Shown: positions 54,701 through 64,000 of the stretch, one piece after another
Layout of the letters: each line of letters begins with the position of its first letter
How positions within the stretch are numbered: the stretch's first letter is position 1
Source: Ligula intestinalis
Taxonomy: Eukaryota; Platyhelminthes; Cestoda; Diphyllobothriidea; Diphyllobothriidae
Assembly: GCA_036362985.1 (NCBI GenBank)
Contig: JAYGXS010000008.1
Coordinates: 13,941,366-14,005,365, forward strand
Direction of reading: 5' to 3'
DNA length: 64,000 nucleotides
Made by a program: the position numbers and the translations under genes
Notes under the pieces: generated by a model
Seen by the model: the letters and a program-made list of their open reading frames with translations, nothing else
Told to the model about the DNA's origin: nothing
Database searches by the model: none

Positions 54701-57700
54701 AGCTTCACATTTTAATTGCTGATCGGTAGTGGCTGTTTACGCTTTCACCAATGAGAGCCAGCTCAGCTTTGCAGAAAGTCAGCGAAGCCATTGTAGCTTG
54801 TTTCGGTGAAAATACACATTTTCCCATAAGAGGCACGTTCTGCATTCCAATGTTCCAGTGCTATTGATTTCTGAGATTGTATGATACTACGGGGAAGGAT
54901 AGCATCAACAAGTAAGACCGGTATTAACATTTATGCCTCAGCTAGTCATACCTAACGCCAAGTAGTGCCCCACCTTAGGCTAAAGTCCGCGACTTTTAAT
55001 CAGAGGTCTAACGCTCTAACCGCTGAGTCGCTGTGTGCCCGCTAGCACGGTTCAAGGACTAGCCTCAAAGCAGAGCAGGACGACTGAGTTCCCTTAACGA
55101 TCGCTGAGCCTTCACTAGGGAGTGCCAATATATTCCGATCTAAACCGACAAGACAACGATTCTTTGGCTATTACCAATTGAGATTAACGCCCTCTCGCAT
55201 AAGATTGAAATACCAAAGGTCGCATGCTAGCACTATGGACAGAGAACCATTCTATTTTAGGATCGAGCCGAAATGAAGACTTGTGGATTCTAGATCAGAG
55301 TTGAAATGCAAAAGCGAGTTCCTCTTTCTCCCCGTTTAAGACAATTCAGATGCCTGAGAGCCGCTCGTAACTGGGTCAGTTATTTTCTAGTATGAGCTGA
55401 TTTAGATCATTACCTTCTAAACGCTGATTTAAATAAACGTTACTGAAAACAGCGTCTCCACCGAAGACGCCTTCAATAAACAGATACCAATAAATCCTGT
55501 ACTCTCGTGGTAGCCCTTTACCATACTGTGTTTTTATACAACTATGTATGCTTACTCTATTTTTATCGCACTTCCTGAACTTGGATTTACCCCTATTTGT
55601 TTAAGTTTGTTTATTAACTGTTATGTGAAGGACTTTAACTGGTTTCAATAACGGTCATCTTTCAAAAAGCCGCAAAGTACCAGTCTTGGGCGGTATTTAG
55701 GGAACTGAAAGCCCTTAGGTATCAGTTGTAGTCTACTTTTTTCAAAAAAGTGGATCCACTTAGCCAGAGCCCCAGTGCATCTTCTGGGTTAGGGCACATA
55801 CATAATTCCGTAAGGGTTCCCTATAAGCAACACTGTAGCTCAGTATAAAACAAATAACTACACTTAAACTAAATAATACAGTAAAAAGTACACGAAAACT
55901 AAATTACGCTACATTTTACAAAAGTAAACAAATTAAACTTAAAAGTAAACTTGAACTAATAAAACTAAATGACAAATAAACTAATAACTCAACTTTATAA
56001 TAAACTGCAGGAAAGTAATAAGTTAGGTATGTCTAGTTAACTACGGCGTTGCTTACGAGGCACTCTTACCCACCATTCTTTTAAAGTTCATTATGCTGTG
56101 ATGTTTAGCGTTAACAAGGTCAATTTATCTAGTCTTGTCTGCCGGCATCACTTGTGTGATATGACTAAATCCCGTTTACAGTTCGGCGTTAAGCTGCATT
56201 CGTGGCTCGTTTTAGGACACAACCATCGTCGGATTTGGATGTATTTTGAATATTTTTGCCAGGACCAGTAAAGTAACTGGGTGTTACGATCAGCCGTGGA
56301 CTGCGCAAAACGTTTTGTATGCGGGTCCTTCTGTCTGAAGGACTAGCTTTCAATAATCTGTTTTTCCGGTCGTGTATTTTATTCCAAAATTCAGACTCTT
56401 GAAGACAAACCTCTACATATGGCTATTATATACTCCTCTAGCAAGCTCCAGTAAACATCATTATGTACCTATGCTGTGAAAGAGGAAATTTATTCCATCA
56501 AAAATTAGGAAAACTGTAAGATTTAAAAGTGTTGGATATGGCTATTTCGCTGTCCTTTCCGTAAAGGAATCAGGCAGCTTTTCAAAAAAAGCCGTTTCGG
56601 TCTTCTACTCGTTTACTCGTGGACATATTCTTGTGTCCGCTTGAAAATCAGCATTTCACTAGCTGAACCCCAATTACCTCTTAGTTTATTCGTGCCTATA
56701 AATGGCGCTATCTTCTAGCTGCAATCATGACCTACGGAAAAACTGAAGTTCTCTCGATGGGTGCTGAGCCAAAAAAAGCATGAAATCTGTACTCTTTTGC
56801 TCGTGGTCGTCAAGTATGGTTCGAACACTTTTTTTTATTCAAACAAAGAGAATGTTAAAAATTCTCCCTTCAATCATCAAAGAACCCTTTTTTATTAACA
56901 TATTGTTCATGCCCAAATGCAGCATATTCCATCTCTCACCCTCTCTCTCTCTCTCTCTCTCTGACACACACGAGACTTTTTCATCCCAGGTGACGACTTT
57001 CGATCGCGGAAGTGGTAGCTCACGCGTAAACTATAGTTTAAACTGAAACGGACATGCGTAGTACCTGCTACACTTCCTCGCTCTCACTCTCCGTGTTCTA
57101 ATGACGGAAGGGGTCCAAAAAGACTAGAGGTGCACGCGAACGCTATAGCTGACATAGCCAAGCACCTAGTCTAGGGGTGCCACACATGTGACCTGACCAC
57201 CACTCCGCTGCATCGGGCCAGAATATGGCAGCTCGGATCTCCCATGCAAGCAGGAAGTCCAATGAGATCACTCTAAGATCGGGGCTGCTGCATTTTGACT
57301 TCCAACATTGAGAAGGACCCAGTTATCAGGTCAGTTAGCAGTCTTCAAGACACGGCTGATAGCGTGTTGTGGTAGATTCAAACATGTCAGCTGAATGCAT
57401 TAATGAGATTTTGCGGATTTGTCTTGGGGATGAATCCCTGGTGTTAGCCTCATTCTCGCCTTTTCTCTTATTCAACAACCGACTGGCCAATCATATCACA
57501 GGGGACGCTAAAACTGAATATCCTGCCTAAGCGTGCCGCACATCTCAATCCATGAAACAAAATACGCTTTTCTCTCGTGCATACACACATCATAATCATC
57601 ATGCTTGTGTTGATGGTTTAGCGAGGCATAGTAAAATAACTAAAATGCAGCAGTTTATTCTCAACGAGACGCACTTGTAAAAGCCATCGGATTGGTCAAT

Positions 57701-60700
57701 CGCGGAGTAAAGCACGGCCGACTTCTGACGACTCAATGCGTCCATTTGTTTGAGGCCGCCGTTATCCTGGATCCATTGGCAAATTAGATTGGCTACGTAT
57801 ATTCTAACAAAAAAAACATATGCATAAAGAATCCTTAACAGAATTATGGAATCTAGTCATCTCAACATGTTTCACTTAATGGCAGGAAGTGACATCATTT
57901 TGTTTAATGTTAATAGCGAGTAGTTTGTTAATTGAGAGCAACGCTGTCTTAACCGACAGCGCCTAAGATTACCAGCGGCTGTGTTACTGCCGAGCTGACT
58001 CGATGAACCCAAAGAATTGTCGGTAACTCAAAGGTGAGAATACCCTCCTCAACCGACTTGTGGAACCTTTATTTGCCCGACACCTCAACTAATCGGCGGG
58101 ATTTTTGTGTTGATGTTGATTCAAACTTTCGACTTGGGGCTTGTCAATTAACGAAATATTAACATTAACAGCGCTATTCTCGCGCACTTTTTATTCCGGA
58201 CATCGAGTGAACCCCCTGACGAAGTCTTCCGGGTGATTTATAAAGTTCCACCAAACTATTCCGAGTCAGCTTATGCGAGCAACGGCAGAAGCGACCGCTA
58301 GCAGAATGAGGCAGCCGTTCTTGCGCAAAAAGAATAAATTCCTTCAAGCTCCACACCTGACGTATCCATAGGCCGCTCAACTGAATGCACTCATTCGCTC
58401 TCTCTCTCTCTCTCTCTTTTTACTTCCCGCGGGACTGGCCCCACCAAACCCTCACCGTCGCCTATCCAGCCTTCGCTTATCCACCCCACACCCCTGTCTC
58501 CCCCTCTTCTCTATTCCCATGACTCACTTGGGTAAAACGACGAATATAATTGACTGTTTTACTGCTGACCACGTTCCCATACCGTCCCGATGAGGATTTA
58601 TCGAAAGCTTACGTTGTCATGCTTATAGTACTCTGATCGTCGTTGACTAATTTTCGCCCCTGCCTTCTCACCCTCGTTGATGAATGCTCAACCCTGCCCC
58701 TTAACGAACGTTCACTAGCTGCCTATATTACTCTCACCATTCTTATGCGCCAATTGTAAGATGAATAAAGCCTAATTCTAGGGTAATCATTAATTCTCTC
58801 TCCTCGTCTGTTTGGCTCGTACTTACTGAATCTCGTGACCGTATTTATTCCGATCACGACACGTATGCTCGCAAACTGCTTTTCTTGAATATTTTTTTAA
58901 AGAAAACATGTAGAAAAGCATGTCTTCTACTTATTCGACAGAAAATTACGTCTTTTCCGACTTATTTTTCGGATATATGGTAGCCTTCGGTTAAAAGAGA
59001 TTAGAGTGATGCGATTCTTTAAGACCATACAGTGTCCATTCATAAAGCTTTAGGTCCAGTACCTGTTTACTGCGCATGTAAAGTATATAAGATAATTAAA
59101 ATAAAATAATGAGCACTGTGTGGAGTCAACTTACTTTCTTAGAAAAATATAGTAACATAGACGCGTACACCAATCTGTTAGAGGACACTATTTTCCGTCG
59201 ATGTTGCCTTTAGAGCTCTAACTTGAACCTCCACTGCGAGGTGGCTAGGATATAGGCAGAAGGACTTTACCGACAAATACACAGGACACTAGAATGGCTA
59301 TTTCTGGCTCATTAGCCATCATTAAATAGTGATATCCAACTGCAGTTTTGGTGCCGAAATTGCTGCTTCACTCGAGTTTTGAACTCGCGTCTCTTTAGCC
59401 AGAGGTAAACGTCCTAACCATTGAGCTACGAGCTCGCAGTATTGCCGCCATTAGATCGGGGATATAAAGTAGCAGACACATGTTCACCGATCTGTAAAAG
59501 GACACATTCGTCCGTCCATTTTGGTATCAGAGATCTCACTCGAGCCTCCACCGTGAAGTGGCTAGAATATAGGCAGAAGGACAGTACTGACACGAAGCAT
59601 AATCCGAAGAAATTTCAGCCCCGACCAGGGTTGAATAGCTTGAACACCTGCCTTCTGTGAATATAAGACTGCGTCTAATAACTACATCCCTTACCCTGCT
59701 GTCGTTACAAGGCCTCAGATAAAACGCAGGCATATCCCATACCTTGATTTCAGAACTAGCTCAACGTTGCTCTCCTTCAGGGCTTGACACACTAAGCTCC
59801 CGTCTCTAACCAGTCTTCAACCTTCACTGACGGCAGGATGCATAACCCTCGATGTGCGTTTGCCAAACTTGACTTGGTTACTGTTTACACTGACTATATA
59901 GGAGATCAAAAGGGATTTTCTATTCGAACAGATCACCTTATTGGGTTCTTCATATAAGGGAATTATTCACGCGAACAGTGGAAGGTGGCTAAAGAACTGA
60001 GCGAACGAACGGTTTTCATTTAATAGTTTTCCAGAGCAGTTGACTGGCAGGTCCTAGGGGCACGCTGGAACATGGAAGAAGGAAGGACGAAAAAATAGGG
60101 CTCATCTGTGGATACCCATTTCAAGGCACACAACAACGCATTCCTCACCAGAAAACACCTGCTGCGCGCTTTAATCTAATAAGATGTTGTAATTTCGGGG
60201 ATTGGAAAAATGGCAACTGACGAAATAATTCGGTACGCATGATGACTCTTTTATAGTGACCGGAAGATGCGGAAGCTGCCATCGACGCTAATTTGAGAGT
60301 CGAGTCGTCCTCATGTGCGTGCCTTGTACAGTGTTCTAGAAGCAGACCCAGTGTACCATGCGTAGATGGCGGCTTTAGTGTGGTAGATACTGTGAGAGTC
60401 TGTTTCAGCACAAACTGCCTCACGCACGAACCACCGGTAACCGTGTCGACTTCTTACTTTGAGTTTTCTGTGATCTTTGACCGTTTACTCTTGAGTTTTT
60501 GGACCCTTTAATTACTTGAGTTCTTGCTCTCCGTGAATGGAGCCATTTTTGCTGAAAGTTTGATATTATCATCAAAATAAAGTTCTCATAATCATCATCA
60601 TTCTGTAGCACACGCGCTGGTGATCGCCATTTGCTGCAATCTAGCTGACTCACAAGTTTATCACTTCCACGAGAACGCAGCAAATCTTTTCTATATGATG

Positions 60701-63001
60701 CCACCAGACCAACTCACACCAATAAGTGCCTTCCAGTCCAAAGGCTATGAGTACCTTTTCGTAATAAGAATCTCAGATTGCCATCCCGGAACTCTCCCCT
60801 TTGCCAATCTGTATATTCATTTTATGTCCACAAAAATCCTTACTTATACCAAATTTAGATGTTCCAGAAGCCCAATTAGCACCAAAAATGACTTGGTCTC
60901 AAAATTTGAGCCAAGAACCAGTACGTTTTCTTGGGGGAATTTGTAAGAATAAGGTAAAAAAGATACGAAATAGGATTGCCTATAAACATTCTGACGCAAC
61001 TGAGGTTCCCATTGTGCGCTCAATGCTGTGGTTTGAAAGGTCACCAGACAACATTTTCAATTGTGTGTGTTTGTATGAAGTGTTCGACTGGAAGACCGAA
61101 GGTCAGGTTGAGATGTCTCTTTGTTAATGAAGTCTGTATGGCACTCCCACTCAGCTGGGACCCGAGCCATCTATGACCGCACGCGAGGGAGTGGATGCGA
61201 AGGAGTGTCAGTCGCCGTTCCTGCATAAAACTTGCCGAGGGTCACACGGTGAATGTACTCCAACTGGACGGTCGAAATGTTGTCGTGCATCTCAGAGTTA
61301 TATCAACCCATATATATATATATATATATATATAGATTTACTTTCACCAGTTGGATTTTGTCAGACTGTGTCCTGCTAACATTTATGCAGTGGGTCTTTC
61401 TGCGCATTACATTTGCTCATAAAAAAAACGAATTAAATACCGCCTACTGAAAACAGATTGGTGCGATTCATTGCAAGGGTTTCGGAATTTGTGGGACTTA
61501 CGAGAACGTGGGCGGTGTGTTGTACATCGAGCCTGCCTTGACCTGTTGAGCGTAGCTAAGAAAACCCGGTGTGAAGGGTAGGGCCCTGTCCAAAAGGTCC
61601 GCACGCACAATCACCAAGGTACAGCCGGCACAGCCAAAATTCTTTTGCATCCCTGCGAATATGACACCGTACCTGCATGCGGGGGAAGGGCAGAGGAAGA
61701 GATTCAAACAGCGTCATGGTGGAGAAAAAGGTCTTCAGGGCAATCTTACGGACAAATACCAGGGTGAATGGAATGGACATTTCTGGCTTATTGTCCATCA
61801 TCAGACAGGCATCAGCCCAACCCCAGGTGTTGAACCAGCGACCCATCCCTAGAGTAGAAGGGGAACAGTGAACGCCGTAACCGATCGGTGAGGGCCTAAG
61901 TGCCAACGAGCTGAACAACAAGCTCTTGGCTTAATGGTTACAATGTTTGAATTCTGATCAACAGGTCGCGAACTGTAGTCTTAAGTGGCGCACCACTTCG
62001 GCTTGGCTATGACTGATTGATGACAGCTAATAAGATGGCAATTACCACTTCCATGGTCTTTCCCTGGTATTTTTCGGTTTTTACCTATTACCTATATTAC
62101 TGTTAGGAATACTTTCATTTCCACGATGATCGCACACAAAGGCGCTGCGTGAGCTGCCACACTACTTTGAGAGGGTGCGCCTGGACCGTGGCTACCAATA
62201 TTGCGTCAGTTCTGATTGGCGCATGTCGCTGAAACTTTGTCCTCAAGCGAATGAATAAATATAAGCGGCCTTTCTCTGAGAATGACTTGCTTGTAGGTGG
62301 GGGGGGCTGAGAATGTCCAACAGCCTTATGGTCGATAAAAAAGCCTTCAGGGGAACCAAACCATTTTACTGTCCATCATCAGCCAGCCATACCCAACTCT
62401 GGGTGTTGCGGCACCCCAGGCTTGAACCAGCTACCCGTCTCCAAGGCAGAACGGGATAAGTAAATCCCGTAACCAATCAGTAAGTGCCTAAATATTGACG
62501 AGAATATTTCCCGATCTGAGTCGACACAGCAACAAGCTCTCTGCTCAACTGTTAGACCGTTGGACGTCTGATCAGCAGGTCGCGGGTTAGAGCACCAACA
62601 GAACTTGGGTATAGCTGACTGATGATGACTAATAAGCCAGAAATGGCCAGATTCCATTCTCCCTTGTCTCCCTTGTCAGTAATTTCATCCCGCCTATATC
62701 ATTAGCCCCTATGCGTCTGCTATTAGGGCTCAAGAGGGCAGAAAGAAAGGAGTGCGTCTCAATCGGTGGGCGGCGTCTAGGCACTAATTTAAATAAAAGT
62801 CTTCGGCCCGGGGGGGGTTAAATTACTTTGAAATATCCACAGGTTTGCTGAGAATGTTGCTGGACATATCACAGATCAACGGTACGCCTTCTGGAGGTGT
62901 TGGTGGGTGCGAGAACTCCACGCCGGAAATGGTCTCATTGTCGCAGTAGTAGAAATAGGCGGCCTCGGGGTTCAGATCATAGGTAGATTCCGGTGGGATA
63001 T
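51443..63001 (-). CDS. PSAT1: Phosphoserine aminotransferase, C-terminal four exons (partial gene)
   Basis: This PLP enzyme converts 3-phosphohydroxypyruvate and glutamate to phosphoserine and 2-oxoglutarate, the second step of serine synthesis in the cytosol. Four minus-strand exons (63001-62827, 61672-61502, 57803-57675, 51716-51443) join in frame with GT-AG borders to about 248 residues. Diagnostic features are [42 protein letters not shown] with the Schiff-base Lys, [11 protein letters not shown] across an exon border, [15 protein letters not shown], and [14 protein letters not shown] with the substrate-phosphate Arg. The family length is near 370 residues, so about 120 N-terminal residues lie beyond the right edge. 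The three introns are 1154, 3698 and 5958 bases and hold SINEs and a PLE tail. All features expected in this part are present, so the gene looks functional. Confidence 0.92.
53190..53410 (-). mobile_element. tRNA-like SINE, copy 2 (in PSAT intron)
   Basis: Minus-strand copy of the 9037-9245 element, including both flanks outside the tRNA-like core (GGTAATATCGACCCA; TTTTTCACAATTGGGTCAACTT). Box A TAGCTTAGCGGTTAGAGCG is a better tRNA match than copy 1. The acceptor-stem 3' side is mutated. Confidence 0.75.
53490..53610 (-). mobile_element. tRNA-like SINE, copy 3, truncated
   Basis: Minus-strand 3' portion (box B GGGTTCGAATCCC near 53560-53573 and the GGGTCAACTT tail). Box A and the upstream part are missing. 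Confidence 0.65.
54930..55075 (-). mobile_element. tRNA-derived SINE, decayed (in PSAT intron)
   Basis: On the minus strand the head (GACTCAGCGGTTAGAGCGTTAG, about 55008-55030) and the body with GTGGGGCACTACTTGGCG resemble the 5090-5292 SINE. Confidence 0.55.
55080..57674. other. PSAT intron 3 sequence without other genes
   Basis: AT-rich tracts (55830-56030, rich in AAAACTAAA) and a CT microsatellite at 56938-56962. No exon-like or element-like protein was found on either strand. Confidence 0.45.
56938..56962 (+). repeat. CT microsatellite
   Basis: (CT)n run of about 25 bases, followed by GACACACACG. Confidence 0.85.
57675..57803 (-). CDS. PSAT1: PSAT internal exon
   Basis: 129 bases between a TTTTTTTTGTTAG acceptor and a GTGCGT donor. 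It completes the Ser codon of TPPTFS and encodes [20 protein letters not shown] and [15 protein letters not shown]. Both borders are in phase 2, matching the neighbours. Confidence 0.9.
58168..58375 (+). mobile_element. Family-1 PLE tail (in PSAT intron 2)
   Basis: GCTATTCTCGCGCAC, GAAGTCTTCCGGGTGATTTA and GCAACGGCAGAAGCGACCGC align with 2255-2450 in the family-1 copy, covering the end of the GIY-YIG domain and the C-terminus. A TCTC microsatellite follows (58396-58418). Confidence 0.7.
58420..59275. other. PSAT intron 2 sequence, nothing recognised
   Basis: No shared repeat or protein motif seen. Confidence 0.4.
59280..59475 (-). mobile_element. tRNA-derived SINE (in PSAT intron 2)
   Basis: On the minus strand box A (GTAGCTCAATGGTTAGGACG, about 59410-59430) and box B (GAGTTCAAAACTCG, about 59372-59386) lie ahead of the tail TAATGAGCCAGAAATAGCC (59294-59315). 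Both promoter boxes are well preserved. Confidence 0.7.
59480..61060. other. PSAT intron 2 sequence, nothing recognised
   Basis: Frames of about 60 to 108 codons occur on both strands, without domains. They overlap one another and are probably chance frames. Confidence 0.4.
61065..61190 (+). repeat. Diverged fragment of repeat R
   Basis: After a GTGTGTGTTTG run, GGTCAGGTTGAGATGTCTC...GGCACTCCCACTC...GGGACC follows the order of repeat R (GTCAGGCTGCAATGGCTCC...GGCGCTCCCGCGC...GGGAGC). This shows that R is a dispersed family, not unique to the LINE block. Confidence 0.45.
61314..61335 (+). repeat. TA microsatellite
   Basis: (TA)n run of about 22 bases. Confidence 0.85.
61502..61672 (-). CDS. 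PSAT1: PSAT internal exon with the PLP lysine
   Basis: 171 bases between a CCCGCATGCAG acceptor and a GTAAGT donor. The first base completes Lys (AA|G). The exon encodes [17 protein letters not shown] with the cofactor-binding Lys, then [16 protein letters not shown] and [12 protein letters not shown]. Confidence 0.93.
61700..62045. mobile_element. Composite inverted SINE pair, copy 1 (PSAT intron 1)
   Basis: A minus-oriented SINE half (tail ATTTCTGGCTTATTGTCCATCATC at about 61780) joins a plus-oriented half (head GCTCTTGGCTTAATGGTTAC near 61920; tail GACTGATTGATGACAGCTAATAAG near 62010). The whole arrangement, with its left flank, repeats at 62315-62665. It ends within 30 bases of the PSAT exon acceptor. 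Confidence 0.6.
62315..62665. mobile_element. Composite inverted SINE pair, copy 2 (PSAT intron 1)
   Basis: Same structure as 61700-62045. A minus half (CTGTCCATCATCAGCCAGCCATACCC) is followed by a plus half with head GCTCTCTGCTCAACTGTTAG, box B-like GGTCGCGGGTTAGAGC, and tail GACTAATAAGCCAGAAATGGCC. Confidence 0.6.
62827..63001 (-). CDS. PSAT1: PSAT internal exon (rightmost seen)
   Basis: 175 bases between a CTCTGTCACAG acceptor and a GTAATTT donor. The first two bases complete a codon from the exon beyond. It encodes [38 protein letters not shown] and [19 protein letters not shown]. Confidence 0.92.
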
Positions 63002-64000
63002 CTGTGACAGAGAGGGGAAAAGCAAACCAGAGTTAAGGTACCCCTACTGTTAGCGGTAGCAATCGACAGATCCCGCGAAATCACACAACCAGGAGATGAT
63101 CCACCTCATGCAATATCGGATCGTAATATCAGTAACTATTTCCGTTTACATTTGGGTCTTGTTATTTTGATTTGTTGAGTGTATTTGAGGCCATGAATGT
63201 CTTTCAAAATAGAAAACTGTAGTTTTGGTCTTGTACGAACTCGGACGTTGCCAAATATCCTTGATATTTTCCTTTTTAAAATTTTTTAAACAATACCTAT
63301 TGCTCTTGTGCATTGCGCTATAAAGGGGCATAAATTTTGGCAAGAGAGGGCTTGAATACATTACTTTTGGAACAGGAAAGTCTGCTCTTAAATCACTGAC
63401 AATCAATTGAGGGTAAGTCTAAGAAACTGTACTGTTTTTGGGAAACAAGGAAAGAATGCAGCCTTAAAGGTTACTTTTCACACGTAACAGAGGATGATTG
63501 CCGCAAAATGCAGTTATTAACTATTTCACAGTATTTTTTCCGTACCACGCATTGAGTCATTGAACAAATATATATAAATATGGATTAATATGACTAAAGA
63601 TCCGAAGTTTAGAAATCTTAACATGTTCATCATCCCCCGAAGAAGAAGATTTCGTAACCCGAATTACATTTTTACTGTTTTTCAAACGCTTTTCACTTTC
63701 ATTATTGGAGTTTTGTACTTGCTACGTCTGGTGGTCTCGCGTTAGTTGGTCTTGCTGCCTTCCTTGTATTATAGTCGTGCTGGACGCATAAACTTTGACC
63801 TGCCGGTTGGTTGATGACTACATGTACTCTCCCGAAGGTTGATCGCTGGCGGGCTTATGTGATCTTTGTCTCTTTGAGGTTGGCATATTTGTTGGCAAGT
63901 GATTGTGCCTTAGCCTCCCCCACGTCATATCGGTGGACTTATCGGCCGTTTGAGGTGTTATCCGCTTCGCGGGTACGTTTATGAGACAGTGTCTGATGTC
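63002..64000 (-). other. PSAT intron, upstream part to window edge
   Basis: No further PSAT exon was found on the minus strand. No repeat from elsewhere in the window was recognised. The N-terminal exons should lie to the right of 64000. Confidence 0.5.

Noticed and set aside
61498..61707. A single-exon small gene on the minus strand
   Set aside because: Only 61502-61672 is coding. It is an internal PSAT exon bounded by splice sites, and the extra frame on both sides is intron.

Overview
The window is eukaryotic and animal-like: its one conserved host enzyme gene is split by GT-AG introns of 1.2 to 6 kb, most of the rest is retrotransposon wreckage (Penelope-like elements, two LINE types, tRNA-derived SINEs), and a family of seven-helix receptors is written in single uninterrupted exons. 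The repeat types and the receptor family suggest a flatworm, most likely a tapeworm with a large repeat-rich genome (diphyllobothriidean-like). That placement is an inference from recognition, not from a search.

Layout. 0-9.7 kb: Penelope-like element (PLE) pieces in opposite orientations, an intact rhodopsin-like receptor gene (GPCR A, 2887-3951), SINEs and a short dispersed repeat. 10.2-17.6 kb: a broken receptor copy (GPCR B) whose 3' side is occupied by a roughly 6.3 kb block made of a nearly intact endonuclease/reverse-transcriptase/zinc-finger LINE between two direct repeats. 17.8-23.6 kb: SINEs and a decayed CR1-like LINE whose ORF1 contains a 144-bp tandem array. 23.6-28.2 kb: no recognisable gene, with long purine and pyrimidine tracts. 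28.2-35.5 kb: PLE fragments, a receptor remnant on the minus strand (GPCR D), a PLE-end palindrome and a 296-bp foldback element. 36.1-37.4 kb: a second intact receptor (GPCR C). 38.2-50 kb: two more PLE-end palindromes, three PLE families in fragments and a nested LINE fragment. 51.4-63.0 kb: the last four coding exons, on the minus strand, of phosphoserine aminotransferase, a serine-biosynthesis enzyme. Its N-terminal exons lie beyond the right edge. Its introns hold SINEs and a PLE tail.

Two themes stand out. First, the receptor genes form a local family of four (two intact, one broken, one remnant), and the two intact copies share a tract of about 420 bp at about 98% identity inside otherwise diverged genes, which suggests recent gene conversion. 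Second, at least eleven PLE ends carry a short motif matching the small hammerhead-ribozyme variants known from PLEs: a TGANGA-like box, a stem, then GAAAC followed directly by GTC. Six of the eleven sit in three head-to-head palindromes. The palindromes and the 41.6 kb copy with a perfect core are the most attractive leads. All coordinates, alignments and mismatch counts were made by eye.
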